Shown piece by piece: positions 25,579-37,689 of a stretch of DNA of 64,000 bases. Every line of letters begins with the position of its first letter. Positions within the stretch are counted from its first letter, which is position 1. A model generated the notes under the pieces. The model was not told where the DNA came from and ran no database searches. It saw only the letters and a list, made by a program, of their open reading frames with translations. This DNA is from Ancylostoma caninum. Lineage: Eukaryota; Nematoda; Chromadorea; Rhabditida; Ancylostomatidae. Position numbers and translations under genes: made by a program. The stretch spans positions 1,695,501 through 1,759,500 of the forward strand of contig JBAJFG010000029.1 of the NCBI GenBank assembly GCA_037903475.1. The letters run 5' to 3'.

Positions 25579-26013
25579 GTACAATACTGCTCCTAATCCT
25601 TGCAAAAAGGAGGCGCGCGACGCACTAATACGTCGCAAATAGTCTCCCCTTCATAATTTTCTTAGAAATAAGGATATCCAATTTTTTTTTCTGAATATAT
25701 GGATTCTCCCAGATCGAATGATTCATGAATTTTTCAATACTAATACTACAAATTTAAGCAGACTTCCTTGTACCTGTCCGCCTTAATCCAGTGTGATCAA
25801 AATACTACATTTTTAATGGTATTTTCTGCAGAGTAAAAAGCACGACAATGAATGGTTTATATATAGTAAGATTCGCCATGAAATGCACAATTTGGCTTTC
25901 CAAGAAAAATTGGAATTGGTTTCATTTTAAGGATGTCATGAAAGAGCGACTCTTTGCGACGGTGTAACGCGTCGCGCGCTTCCTTTTCGCAAAGATTAGA
26001 GGCAGTATTGTGC
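25579..26013. repeat. Fold-back element with ~115-bp arms
   Basis: The left arm, about 25579-25693, contains CAATACTGCTCCTAATCC and GGCGCGCGACGC. It is matched by the reverse complement of the right arm, about 25898-26013, which contains GCGTCGCGCGCTTCC and GGCAGTATTG. The spacer is about 205 bp and AT-rich. It is probably a non-autonomous DNA transposon. No clear target duplication was found. Confidence 0.6.
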
Positions 26014-28770
26014 TTTGTTTCGAACAATCTACTAGTAGTAGTTGGCAAAGTAGTAAAGTAGATATTGATAGCTAAGCAGAGTAGGTTTTCCTTTGAAGAT
26101 TCGCCCCCTATGAAAGCACTACAGTCAGCCCATTGAAACAACTGCAGTCAGCCCAAGTATTCGACATCAATCAAATTAAATAGTAAGGTAAAAAATTGGC
26201 CGATAAAGATTTTGAGAAAAAAATTATAAACCAGTTCTTTAAACAATAACTTAAACACAAAATAAGATAACAAAATAATTATAACAATATAAAAAAAGGA
26301 GCATAAAAACCTAAATACTCCAACCTTGAATTAGATAAACTACTCCCGTTTAGGTTTTTTAGGTTTTACAATAATTGGGATAGAAATTCAGGCCATGGGC
26401 AATAAATGATGCTTACATAAGTACTCCATTAGAGGAGAGTGTCAGAGGCCCATCATCTAAAGGTTTTGCTCACGTGCACCTTAATAATCAGATGAATTAC
26501 CTCGATATCTTACTGGTACGCTGGACTCCAGACTAAACAATAAACCAAAGGAAGCCAAATGCTGATAGAACAGACTGTAACAGCGGACCCTATCCCAGAT
26601 TATGGTAATGACCCGTATTAACGGCACTACATCACTCATACCAATTGCCGTGAATGAAGTGCGGTCGTGCAGTGGTCGAATGTGAATTTGGTGCTATAGC
26701 AGAGTCATCGATTCTTCTGGATAATATTGCGGGGGGGGGGTCCAAATATCTTGCGGATCTGTATATTTATTCTATGGGTGCGATTAATGTAAAAATGCTC
26801 CATATGCAGAATAAAAAGTATTTTTTCACAATCTGCTCTTTTTACCTCCTAAATAAATATGATATCGGACTGATATCGAAAATTTGAGCCGGTAGGCCAG
26901 GATTAAGAGGTCGTGATATGAAATTTTGGGACAAGGGGTTTTCTGACATGACTATTCCACTGGGTTTGGTGGTAGGTTCCGAGAATCAGCACAATGTAGT
27001 GGAATTCATGAACTTTGGGGTGCCTACATATTCATGAAACGCACTGTAGTTCACTCTTTTCAGTTGCTTAGGGTTGCTAGCCTTATTTAGACTACAGTAA
27101 ACTGGTAACTAATAAAAGAAACAAGTTCTTCCCAATTCCTAGTGCTTTACCTTTCGCGCTCTAGGGCACAAGTTCGCCGAACCCGCAAAAATGTTTTAAA
27201 AAAGCGTTCAGCAGTTAAACAACTACTTCCACATGGTGCATTTAAGGAGTTTTTCAGAAAATGTACACGTGGCTGGAACGTGCGTTAGGTAACGAGTAAG
27301 ACAATAGGAAGAAGGAAACAGAGGGCACAAATAACGAAACGCTTTAATTTTCTTGTAGCGCTAACGTGGAATTCAGCGAGTAGAACGGATCCTCTGATTT
27401 TTTTCATTATTTTCAAATCATTCACTACATACTTCAGCCTTACACGTGCACTCTTCCTCCAGATAGAGAGGTTTCCACAGTTTTGAGGAGAACGATGTAC
27501 TAGAAAGAGATGAGATGTCTACCCTCGTAGAAATTACGAGAGTTAGCAGAAAGAAATATGTAGGTTCATGCCTGGATCGGGTCAGTTGTGACTGCCACAA
27601 AAAAAGCTATAAAAAATGGCTCGGATACTTATCCACAAAAGCAGCTGATAGGAAATATTTCGCCACCATCGAACAAATTGTTTTGTTCCATTCATGAGGA
27701 AATATAAAATAAGTTAAAGGCCATAAAATGTGAAAAAAATGAAGTCTCCCCAATTTTAAATGTTAAAACAACTAACGACAATAACTAAAAGGAGATGTCA
27801 AAGAAGAACAAACACTGCAATTTCCTGAACAACAAAATGAAATAGAATTACATCTCTTTTTACTGCTTATATAAACTGTAATCAAGAAAAATATTAAACC
27901 CCCCTAAGTTAGTAGAGATTTATTCCTCTTTTCCTAGGAGAAGTTCGAAATTCTTTGAAGATTTGAGGTATTCGAACTCTTGGACGAAGCTTTTCGACTT
28001 TTCAAGGATTCTTTGAGCAATATCCTTTATATACTATCTTGAACCTGATACTCATGCCGAAAAACGTTACCGAGATGTCCCTTGTCCTAACTCCTCCAAC
28101 ATCCTGACATGACGTCATTTAACGATGAGTCCTTGGCTATGATGATTTCAAAAAAGGTGACATCAGAGTTCCAAGAACAACCTGCCCGTTGAAAAGAACA
28201 CAAGAGTTGATACTTCCTTTCTGATGAATAAAGCCGTCTCACTTTAAACTTTATGTCAGTTCGTTATTGCGCTTCGTACGTCATGAGCGCAAGGAACGCA
28301 CTTGCTCTATTTCCGTCGCGCATAGCTTACGTTGACGAATGCGTAAACGGGTCGTCGACAAATCAAGGCGAAACACTACGCCGAATCAAAGTGCAAACCA
28401 TCAAATAGCGCGAAATCGAGCATTGCCTGATAACAAACAATTAAACGCTTCATTGCATAGAACAACCTGGAGAAAACAATAACAGAAGACAGAAGAAAAG
28501 ACGCGAAAATGCACAAAAAGAAGACCACCAATTGAATGTAGCGATAAAAACACGCATTCCTCAGGGTGTGAGTCACAAAGCGGTGGTGGAGGAAGTGTGA
28601 GCAGCAAGTGCTTATCGCGATGATGTGAGTGATGTTCCGCACATTAAGTTGAGCAAATATTTTCAGCGTCGAGTTATCACAACTGCTTGTCGGTCGCTTT
28701 CACACGACAGCGCGGGTTTCACACTTTTAAGCCCGCTGCACTGTTCGGGGAACTCCTCCGCAGCAGAAGA
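26014..28770. other. Gene-poor AT-rich stretch
   Basis: Very AT-rich in parts (26200-26380). It contains a 10-base G tract at 26731-26740. Minus-strand frames near 28376-28642 are rich in Phe, Leu and Ile, as expected by chance in A/T-biased DNA. I support no gene. Confidence 0.4.
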
Positions 28771-28777
28771 TGCTTAC

Positions 28778-28894
28778 CTGCAGAAGTGCGTCGGGAATTC
28801 GGCGAAGTCTCATCGTCAGAGCTTCAAAAAGCGTAGGGGAAACGTCATGTTCCAGAGAGCAGGGGAAATGGGTGGTGGTAAAGAAGCGGCTCAT
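28778..28894 (-). CDS. Isolated exon-like frame, unknown
   Basis: A 117-nt minus-strand frame begins at an ATG (28894) and ends at a good CTGCAG|GTAAGC donor. It reads MSRFFTTTHFPCSLEHDVSP and then a Leu/Arg-rich stretch ending in DALLQ. Composition is protein-like and GC is locally raised. No downstream exon that joins in phase could be found with confidence, so this may be a true first exon, a relic or chance. Confidence 0.22.
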
Positions 28895-28929
28895 GAACTT
28901 GTTCGACTAATTAGTGGTCTCAAAATCTC

Positions 28930-29599
28930 CTGGTGACGTAAGTTTGTTGTTTCTCTGCTTTTTAAAATACCCACTTACTTATCTACCATCTTTCCTATTC
29001 GAACTTATTCCTAGTTATTTTTAACTTTAAATTTATTTTTGCTTTAACTTTACTTTGGCTCTACATTAACCTTTACTAACTGGAACTTTTTCTACTTTCT
29101 CTTTGCTTTTCACTAATATACTTCCTCCTTATACATTTATCCTGCCATCCACAGGGTATAAGCTGAAGTTTTATGAAAGGAAATAGACCAGATGGAAGCA
29201 ATCCTTTCAAACCATGCAGCACTAGTATACCCCCTTTTTAGCAGAGACTCAGCAAAAAGGTGGAAGAATACGAGGATTTTCTGACTTTGCCTCTTCAAAA
29301 AAGTCTAAAGATTCTGGGAATTGATCTTATTGACTCAATTAGAAGAAAGCGAGCTTCGTTACATGCAAAAATTAGGGTGTCTCTACACTTCTTATACACG
29401 ATGTACTGCACCCAAGTTTCTCCTTTTTCTCCGCGGCAGCCTGAGATTTGGTTCAGAGTTACCCAGCACGACACTTTTCGCCCATGGACTTCATTCTGCC
29501 AAGGAATTACTTTCATGAGGCAGCTTTCTTTCAGTCAAATTACTTGTAAGTAAATTATGCTAAAGCACTAAAATTTCATGAAATTAGCGCAAAACTTTT
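28930..29599. other. Intergenic; nothing recognised
   Basis: The stretch is T-rich up to 29160 and then has only short frames (the longest is about 97 codons at 29260) with no recognisable domain. I support no gene here. Confidence 0.35.
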
Positions 29600-29608
29600 T
29601 GTCGCAAT

Positions 29609-29729
29609 GGGTATGGAGCGTTATACCTGGGAAGGGGGTGCGTCCGAGCTCCACGACTGGTTGGTTCACCCAATCAGCCAATTGCAGGGCCCGTCAGCGC
29701 CGCCCACTCCATTTATAATGCTCCACACC
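29609..29729 (-). mobile_element. CCAAT/GC-box MITE, copy C (121 bp, 9-bp TSD)
   Basis: This is the best-preserved member of the four-copy family. A perfect 9-bp duplication, TGTCGCAAT, flanks it at 29600-29608 and 29730-29738. The ends are inverted repeats: GGGTATGGAGCGTTATA against GGTGTGGAGCATTATA on the other strand. The interior carries GGGCGGC and paired ATTGG/CCAAT motifs. A 9-bp duplication fits Mutator-like elements. It has no coding capacity. Confidence 0.7.
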
Positions 29730-29738
29730 TGTCGCAAT

Positions 29739-31249
29739 AAACTGAGCTGAATTTGTGCCTGAAGAACATCCGGGAATTTAGCCCTGGTGAAATGCAGCAC
29801 ACACTGCTAATATATCTACATAGTTTCTCTAGCAGATAAGCGTTTCTGTGCGGTTTCAGTGCGCAAATAAACACCCTAGTAAGCGGGAAGTCAACTTCTT
29901 TTGTGGTGAAATAGCCAATTAGCAAAGAACTGAAAGAACGTGGTAGAGAAACGAATAAGCATTATAAGTTCTCAAAATATGAAGGATGATTTTTCAAAAA
30001 TTCCTGACAAATTGGAAGACTGGAGAGTCTTTAAATGAACAAAACAATAGAGAGGTCCTATGAAATCTGAACAAACTAAGGAATAAGTTGCTTAATAACT
30101 CAAGTCCATTCATTAAAATCAACAGTGTCCAGTTTTGCTTTCATCAGGATGTTGTATGGAACTCAAAATGAGTTAGACACTAAACATAAGTAAAATTGGA
30201 GCTGGTGGCGCCAAAAGCACATTCTCAATGGCAAGAATTCTCTCGAAAACCCTCTCCAAAAGGGTTAAATGAACTCAGAAAAGCATTGCATTACTCGTAC
30301 GACGGTGTGACGGTATGACTAACTGGATGCTACTGGAAGGCACTGACACCAGGGCCATAATTCCTCTGCGTCATAAAATTTAGCAGGCCACAACAAAACA
30401 AGAGTTTAATTACAAATACCCTGACGGTATGTATCTCCAGTGATCTAAGAACCTGCTCAGCACGATTGCATAGGTACCGCTTTGGGTAGAGAAGCTGCTT
30501 ATCACACCTATGGTGCACTGAACCGGATAGGCATTGGCAGCGATATGCTTTACAACTACGCTCCTGCGTGTATTCAAAACTGCACAGCGCGACCATCTGA
30601 ATGCAGGTGTAGCAAACATAGACCAAAGGTCTCTGTTATCAAAGAACTATGATGCAAAAACGCTCATTCCATCATCTTACAGTCGCTTCCATTGACACTT
30701 TACGCCGACTGTGTACAACTGAAACAGAGGTGTGATGAATGAACTGCTGGACGCTCTCTGCTATCTCCGATTATTCGCTGGAGATCGAAACATCGTCAAT
30801 TGAAAATCAAAACTCGGATGATAAGAAGATTACTTTCGGCAGCAGAGAACACAGTGCAACTTGGTCGAAGGATCTGTTGATAAGGGAACTGCTGAAGCGC
30901 GAACTGGGAAAATGACGAAAATTCGTCATTGGAATGCAATAGGATAGGCACAATCCAGGACGCTGAAAGGTAAGGCAGCATCATTGTTGAAGCTGGTAGG
31001 TTTTAAATCATGTAGAAAGAAAAAATGTGGTATTTACTAGCTATTAATAGTCATATTTACGAGAAATGAGCTGATAAAATAGTAGCTCCATTCCAAAAAG
31101 GCAACCTTATTAGAGTATTTGCCTCCGCAATGGGGTAGTGACGTTCACAGATGGGGGGGAGTGGGGGGAGGAGGGGGTGGAAAAGAAAGAGGAGGTCCTC
31201 TCCAAGAAAGGAGATCACACATGTGTAATTAGTTTTTGATACAGTAGCA
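29739..31249. other. Intergenic; nothing recognised
   Basis: Short frames only. A G-rich patch (several runs of 5-7 G) lies at about 31152-31178. No gene is supported. Confidence 0.35.
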
Positions 31250-31543
31250 GTGGAGGTCAATCACTCTCGCATCATAGAATACCGCACGCCTAATGTGTTG
31301 TGCCGCGCCACCTATGCGACGCGGCAGACCAGCTGTTGTTGGGCGGTGTTCTCCACCGTTTTTTTTGTGTTTCTGCCTTGACTCCGAACCTTTCTGGAAA
31401 TTTCTAAGAACACAAGCAAACATAAATAGCAGAAAGGCCCGAAAACCACAGCACCCAGCTGGTCTGCCGCCTCGCACAGGTGGTGCGGTGCTGCAGACCA
31501 GCTGCGCGGTATTGTGTGGTGCAAAAGTGATTGGACGACACTA
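31250..31543. repeat. Fold-back element with GC-rich arms
   Basis: Inverted arms of about 90-100 bp. The left has CAATCACT, GCCGCGCCACCTATGCGACG and GCAGACCAGCTG. The right, reverse-complemented, has CAATCACT, GCACCGCACCACCTGTGCGA and GCAGACCAGCTG. The right arm carries a second GCAGACCAGCTG block. Open frames inside are by-products of the symmetry. It is probably a non-autonomous DNA transposon. Confidence 0.6.
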
Positions 31544-31784
31544 CACCACTCCTTCTATTTTACTTAATATATAACGAAAACGCATCATATAGGAAGCCAA
31601 TGGAGGAGAAGAAGCGTAATCCAAGAGAAGTAAGAAGTCCAGGAAGAATATTGCAGAATAAAAAAAGTTAAGAAAAAGAATCAAGCCCTTACACTGAACA
31701 ACTATCAATCCTAATATTTTTTACCTTATTTCTGACACTCACCCGTTGAGCGTACTAGTTCGACTGCCTATGTTTCCCTTTTGG

Positions 31785-31828
31785 TGCACCTAGAGTGTTT
31801 TGAATAAATAAATAGATAAATAAAACTA
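31785..31828 (+). repeat. LINE/SINE-like 3' tail (copy 3)
   Basis: GGTGCACCTAGAGTGTTTTG runs into AATAAATAAATAGATAAATAAA. It shares the layout of the tails at about 6601, 12320 and 35320: a GC-containing GGTGCA/GAGTGT motif followed at once by an (AAAT)n-type repeat. Confidence 0.5.
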
Positions 31829-32036
31829 ATACTTTGAGTAGCCAAGCGAAGTCTCGGAGCTGCGGCCAAATCCAGAAAATTGAAAAAATCCATTTTTTGG
31901 AACCTAGGCATGTGGCATCTTGAAAATTGTTACCGACGCAGTATGAGCTGGTCTATGGTCGATAAGTCATTTTAGTAAGTGACTAATAATGTCGTCCACA
32001 ACCGAAAGCACTTGAAAGAAAAGCGAGTCAAGATGC

Positions 32037-32215
32037 ATGTTCGACGTACCACTGGATTCAATTTTCTCCAATCCAGACCCAAAAATAAGCCTTCAATTCT
32101 TGGATGGGCTTGCTGGTCTCTGCCAACGCTTAACAATGCAACAGTATCGAATTCTGGAGATATATGCGTCCTCCCCGGTCCAAATAATGGCTACACCATG
32201 TAGCCAAAGTATCTG
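32037..32215 (+). CDS. Isolated protein-like frame, unknown
   Basis: An open frame from an ATG at 32037 reads MFDVPLDSIFSNPDPKISLQ and continues as a balanced, soluble-looking sequence of about 55 residues (FLDGLAGLCQRL..., then YASSPVQIM) before its composition decays. It looks more like a real exon or an exon relic than the chance frames around it, but it has no clear flanking splice sites and I recognise no family. Confidence 0.25.
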
Positions 32216-32349
32216 CGAAGAGTTTTTTTTAAATCAATGCGGGATTATCTTTGAAACTACATATCTACCCTTCATTGTTTGTTACCTTATTTATCGTTTG
32301 AGTTTATTAGAGCATAAATATGCTTTTTCATCTTACATGAATTAGCCGT

Positions 32350-33754
32350 GGAGGTAATTTCCCCAGCGAAACTTATCTACAACGCTTGCATCCCTCGACA
32401 AAGTGTCCCTGGATTCTTTCCTTGGATGCATCTTTAGCTAACAACCTCTTCCATTAATCTAGCTGCTCATAAGATACATCTAGTGATACCTAGAAAAGCT
32501 CCTCGTGCCCAGAAAACCCCATGGTTTTCGCAGAAATCCAACGAAAGAAGGGAATAAACTTGCTCAATCGAGGATAAACGGATAAACTACTAGGATGAAA
32601 GACCAGCTTACTGGGGGAAGGTTAGCAGCGATGCATTATCTGCTCGTGCCGCAGTCCCGGAATGCATCGATTCTGCCTCTACTCACCACTGCCGTGAGGA
32701 AGAAGAGGAATGCATGGAGGAAAAAAGATAGGAAGAGGTATTTTTGCACGGATTTTAGTCGTTTGGCCAGAAATTTAACAGATTTTTCGATTATGCCAAA
32801 AGGAAGTCCTTAGATATAAATATAGTAACGAAGAAAAATCCGAATCGTGAATATATGATCCAAGGGAAGTTTTTCGTAAAATTTTTGTTTTTTTTTCATT
32901 TTTTTCCACCTTTGAAGACAATCCTAGAGAAAGTGAGGCTATTACAGCGTTCCTCAGGAGCAATTGAAGTAGTAAGCGGTGAGCGTGGCCACATCTAAGT
33001 GTTGAATAGCAATTACTACCCTCACACATCGCTTTTCTCTACACGCTGCAAGATGTTGCACCCAGGGGAGCTCTATGAACCTCATGGACCTCGAGATTGC
33101 AAAACTGAGTAGGCTCACTGTATGGATAAGTCAGTTTATAATAGATGCGTGCGTTCGACGAGCGTGCGTCTGCACGATGAAGGATATGAGTGATATACGT
33201 AGGCCCAGTCGTCGCTCCGACTGCTTCGGGGCCTTCCGGTGCTAGAGAGGTGTATCCATCTTTTTCCATACCTGCTGCATTGAGCGGCCTTCGTGCAAAA
33301 TCCTTTCCAAATAGATAGGTCAGCCTTACGCGCGACTAACGCATGCAATAATAATAGTAGCATCTTGTAAAAGCTGCGCCATTCAGTCCTAGATCACGGT
33401 ATTTTTACGGGATGGCTAGGATGCCTGAAGGATGCTGAATAGATGCGTTCCTCCAGCAAAAACCACAGAAAAAAAAGAGCCATGGTTCACTGAAGAGTCT
33501 CTGCACTATCCGACAATTAATATACGACACTGCACTATTAATGAAGCTGCTCACTTTTTTGAAAATAAGAAAGACTACAACTCGTACATCCGTGTATTAA
33601 AAAAAGAGCTCTGAAAATGAGTGGATATCTCTTGGGAAATAAGTGGCACAACGAGTGTGGGCATTGCTCCTATCTGCTGCTGACATTTTCATCTATCCCC
33701 CCTGAAAATGGTGGCTATTTTTGGAGAGATAGTCATTGCAGACAAAGTGCATAG
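32350..33754. other. Intergenic; nothing recognised
   Basis: Open frames are short and overlapping on both strands, with no domain or splice support. No promoter, repeat or RNA gene can be defended. Confidence 0.35.
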
Positions 33755-33762
33755 GTACATAG

Positions 33763-34049
33763 CAAAGGCGGATGCAAAGGAGGGGGCGGGGGGTGCCCCC
33801 TCTCGGGAGCATGAGTGGCCAAATTCTCGAAATCACTTTACAATATAAATAATAATAACCCTATATTTGTTTTTTATTTGTTTATTTTTATTATTATTTT
33901 TAATATAATTTTTATTTTTTTATTTATTGTTCTAATTAATATTTTTATTAATTTTATTTTCCGTCTAGGTCTCCAAAATGGCGAAGACCCCACTTTTTCC
34001 CCACCCCCCCCCCCTCCCTCCTCCCGCCCACTTTCTGCGTCCGCCACTG
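33763..34049. mobile_element. hAT-like MITE (287 bp, ~8-bp TSD)
   Basis: The ends are CAAAGGCGGATGCAAAGG on the left and CAGTGGCGGACGCAGAAAG on the reverse-complemented right. CAGTGGCGGA-type ends are widespread in hAT elements. An imperfect 8-bp duplication flanks it: GTACATAG at 33755-33762 and GTACATAT at 34050-34057. The interior is a very AT-rich block between G-rich and C-rich sub-terminal runs. It has no coding capacity. Confidence 0.65.
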
Positions 34050-34057
34050 GTACATAT

Positions 34058-35319
34058 GTAGACATACATAACACCCTCGTCATGTGTACGATATTAAATA
34101 CCTCTTAGCAAACAGCCTTATGCGTGTTAAAATTGAGAATTTTACTAGCCAGATTCCAAGAATGAGAGTTACTCGAGCGTTTTGAGGGAACTAGTTAGGT
34201 GATGTGGATTTCACGTCGTGCAGGGTTGGGGGGGGGAGGGGGGAGGAGAGGGGAAATTTTAAGGCGGTGTCACATCTTCGCCTACGTTGCAGGTTGTGAC
34301 GAGGCTGAGATCGGGGTTTATGCCTTGACTGAGACAGAGATTGTGGATTTTGACCAGATCACATTCAATTTATTCCTGAAAAGGCTCCACAGATCCGTAG
34401 TACGCATTAATAGGGCAAAATTTCAATGATTCCCGTAAAACAGTTACCCATAGAGTTACCCATAAAAACAGCAATAGCACTACATTTCCTTTTGAATCGG
34501 GCTGGTAAACTCACAAATGTTCCGCTATACCCTACTTCTGTTCCCAAGCACCTCGAATATGTGGTAGTAATCGTATAGTTTTTCTTTTCTTTACCAACTA
34601 TGAGCATCTCAGTCAGGTTTCATTTTTATGCAACGGACACTTTTTCTTCTCTTCTTTTCTTATAAGAACCCCAGAAAGCTTCGTCGTATACTAATCACGC
34701 AACAAAAATGACTAACTCTCGTACGCTATTGGACTAGCAGTGTTGGCGGGCCACTGCCCTACCTTTCCAGAGCACCAACCCCGGACCAATAAGTTGATGC
34801 TTTAGAAATACGTGTGTGTTGACGAGAATTATCAGTCTTTGCAAATGTAGTGAGAATATTGAACATTACTACTCACATGTGCTACTTCTATAGGTATATG
34901 CCAGTTTCTATCCTAAGGTGGGCTGTTCATGTTCATGTGCTTGTAAAGGTAACGGTTGCGGTGCAGAACTTCTAAAACCCAGCTTTCCTATTGGTGGAAC
35001 GACTTACTGGCCCTTCAGAAATTTCTAAATCTCATGACAACAAATTTTTGAGCCGAAATTAGTAGATTACTCTCCCCCCCCCCCTGACCACAATCACGTG
35101 GCTGGTTTCCAAGGCTTGGTCTTCTTGCAGGTCATCAATAGGGATGCAGATCTAGCACTAGCAATCTCTACTTGGGAAGTGTATTGTTTAACTTGGTATG
35201 TTATATGGCACTGTGAACATTTTCATCTTGTAATGTCCTAGTATCTCCTTTTTTGTTATTCTTTTCCTTTTTATATCTTTGTTTCTACCTCCAATTTATG
35301 TATCACGCCCTTTTCTGGC
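34058..35319. other. Intergenic; G/C tracts
   Basis: Contains a purine tract rich in G runs at 34226-34252 and an 11-base C tract at 35074-35084. No gene is supported. Frames such as 34199-34429 run through the G-rich tract and are low-complexity. Confidence 0.35.
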
Positions 35320-35370
35320 TGCGCGCCTTGAGTGTATTCAAATAAATAAATAAATAAATAAATAAATAAA
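35320..35370 (+). repeat. LINE/SINE-like 3' tail (copy 4) with (AAAT)n
   Basis: CTGCGCGCCTTGAGTGTATTC is followed by about seven AAAT units. The GCGCGCC...GTG motif is shared with the copy at about 12320. The 5' part of the element is not recognisable. Confidence 0.55.
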
Positions 35371-37074
35371 CTGTTGTGCATATTTTCTCACACGACTATT
35401 ATATTTATTTATCAATTTATTGCATACATTCACAGGTGCCAAATTATGCATATTTTCCGAACCTTATAGAAATATGTATTACGCATATTGACATCGAACC
35501 TAATGGAAATTTGAGCGAGAAAAGGTGAAATGTTGGTTTTGGTTGTGACATATGTAACTTATGCAACGTCGGCAACTAATGGGGTGGAATGGAAAGCAGA
35601 CGTAGAGATAAAAGATAAACAAAGGGAAAAAGGAATGGAAAAACAGAAAAGGAAGGAAACAAGTGAAATGAAGGAAACAAAGGATGTTCGGGAGAAGCGC
35701 AAGTTGGTGGGAAAATTACTAGTTCGCCTGATCTAATCCAAGAGAATTCTGTAGGACTTTCGAGTCAGTTTTCTACCCATTTCTAGTTTCCTCTGTTCTT
35801 CGCCACTCATTATATGATCATAATATATGTGAAGTTCAGAAAGAAAACAAAAAAAGTGGCATGGGAACTAACCTAATACAGGAACAAATGCAATAAAAAA
35901 GCTATATGAAGCCGAATGTTATGTAAAACCTTTCTAATTCATATAGAAGTGTGGCATTTCTTGAATCTGCTGTAAAATGGAGGTACGATGTGCTTTATTA
36001 GTTGTTATTCACCTTCAGCAAACATTCACATAGCATCAAATGAGAATTCAAGGCATTACAATGTTGCTACATCCTCAGAGTTAAGTGGCCGAGTAAATCC
36101 AGAAACCTGAACCCACGCTCACTGTGATGAAATTAGCTTGAAGAGTAATTCCACAAAATTCTTGCCATTCACGGAGGCGGTGAGGTGGCCTTTGAGTTTC
36201 AAATTATCAAATAACATTCAATTTTGTCCGTAGTAATTCGATATTTGCGATAGTATGTACACAGGTGGCATATGAGCATGAAGAGCCTGTTACCTCGATA
36301 GTAGTTATATTTCCTTCCCCTTTTTTCTTCAAGTCCACGTATTTCTTTGTTCTTCTACAAGAACAAATAAATCTCTATTGCATAAAATTTTTAAATGGCT
36401 GGATCACCCATATGCCAAGAGCGCTTCCCCACCTCAACAAAGTCTTGAGAGTCATGAGTCAATTTACCTGGAACCTTCGTGAGCAGTCCGAATAAAACTG
36501 ATGGATGACCGATGTTTTCAGCTAAAAGGAATTGTCGGAAACCAGCAGCAGAACAAAGAAACAATTCCCACTAATCTTCACTGTAAACATTGTAAGATTG
36601 TTGAAAACAACTCATAGAACATAGAAAAGCAATAATATGTACAGAGTTCTGTCTCCTTCGCTCGCGCATATTTGAGGGGCTGTCCTTGTAATAAATTAAT
36701 ATGTATGTATCTAGCCAGTAGCACTGGTGAAACTTCTTTTGCATGAAAAAGGACGTTCCCAGGTTTTCATTAGCGGTTTGTCCCGCTATTCGGACGAATT
36801 CCATTAGTGCTTCGGAACAGCTGTGAAGAAACAACCGTAACGATAACAAGGAAGTCTCATGAGTCATGGTCTTAAAAACTGAGAAGGGGAAGGGTGGAAC
36901 AAATCGTCATTGTTACTTATATTATTGTGGGAAATTCGTGCTGAAATAGGAGAGCATGACGTCACTGTGTAAAGGCAAGTCGTTTGTCAAAAGTGCCTAA
37001 ACAATATTAAATTACGTGAGAATCGGAACACGGATATTGCAGAACATAAATTAATCACTCACGGCTCGGGTCAG
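35371..37074. other. Intergenic; nothing recognised
   Basis: A frame at 35530-35736 is Lys/Glu-rich because the DNA is purine-rich, not because of a recognisable protein. No gene, repeat or RNA can be supported. Confidence 0.35.
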
Positions 37075-37620
37075 GTCTCAGACGCCTTTGGGAGAAACTC
37101 AGATCTCGAAGCCTTTTGAGAAAAATTATTTTTTATAGAAGATATACCAGCACAGACTAAGAGTCACTTTTTCCACAGCAACGTGCTACCTGCGTTACTG
37201 TACGGATGTGAAGCTTGGAACTTGACAAAAGCAGAGGAGAGAAGCTTGGAAGTAACGCAAAGGGCAATGGAAAGGCAGATGCTAGGAATAAACAAAATGG
37301 AATATAGGAAGAACGAAGAAATTAGAGAGATGAGCCACCTCCACGAAATTGTTAATTTGCTTTACAAGACAAAAAAAAAAGAATGGGCAGGGCACGTCGC
37401 CAGAATGAAGGACAACCGTTGGACAGTGCGAAATTTGCATTGGTACCCGCGGACAACCAAATGCCCAGCTGGCAGACCACCCCTGCGATGGATAGACCCG
37501 TTATGGAGGCAAATGGGGAGGACGTGGACGCGACTCGCGCAAGACAGAGAAATGGCATGGTTGCGAACTGCGCCCGCAATGGACGAGAATCAGTTCGACG
37601 TAAGCAACGTAAGCAAGCAA
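37075..37620 (+). pseudogene. RTE-type retrotransposon fragment (RT C-terminus)
   Basis: The plus frame from about 37081 encodes the C-terminal end of an RTE-clade non-LTR polyprotein, with one in-frame TGA at about 37117. Family motifs are VLPALLYGCEAW, then TQRAMERQMLGI, KKEWAGHVARMKDNRWT, WYPRTTKCPAGRPPLRW and a final LAQDREMAW block. In intact RTE elements this follows the reverse-transcriptase palm. Neither the palm nor the endonuclease is present, so it is a 5'-truncated insertion, the usual result of incomplete target-primed reverse transcription. It is not functional. Confidence 0.85.
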
Positions 37621-37689
37621 TCTCTGCCTTTGTTTTTTTTTTCAGAAAAGCAGCTGTGCATAGCAAGGTGCATAATATAAATAAAATGA

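Noticed and set aside
28376..28642. Hydrophobic minus-strand frame resembling a membrane protein
   Set aside because: The plus strand is A-rich, so the complementary codons give Phe/Leu/Ile by chance. Two overlapping frames look equally hydrophobic and no splice sites support either.
29418..29425. Match to part of the spliced-leader sequence (AC CCAAGTTT)
   Set aside because: Only eight bases match. There is no full 22-nt leader, donor site or Sm site.
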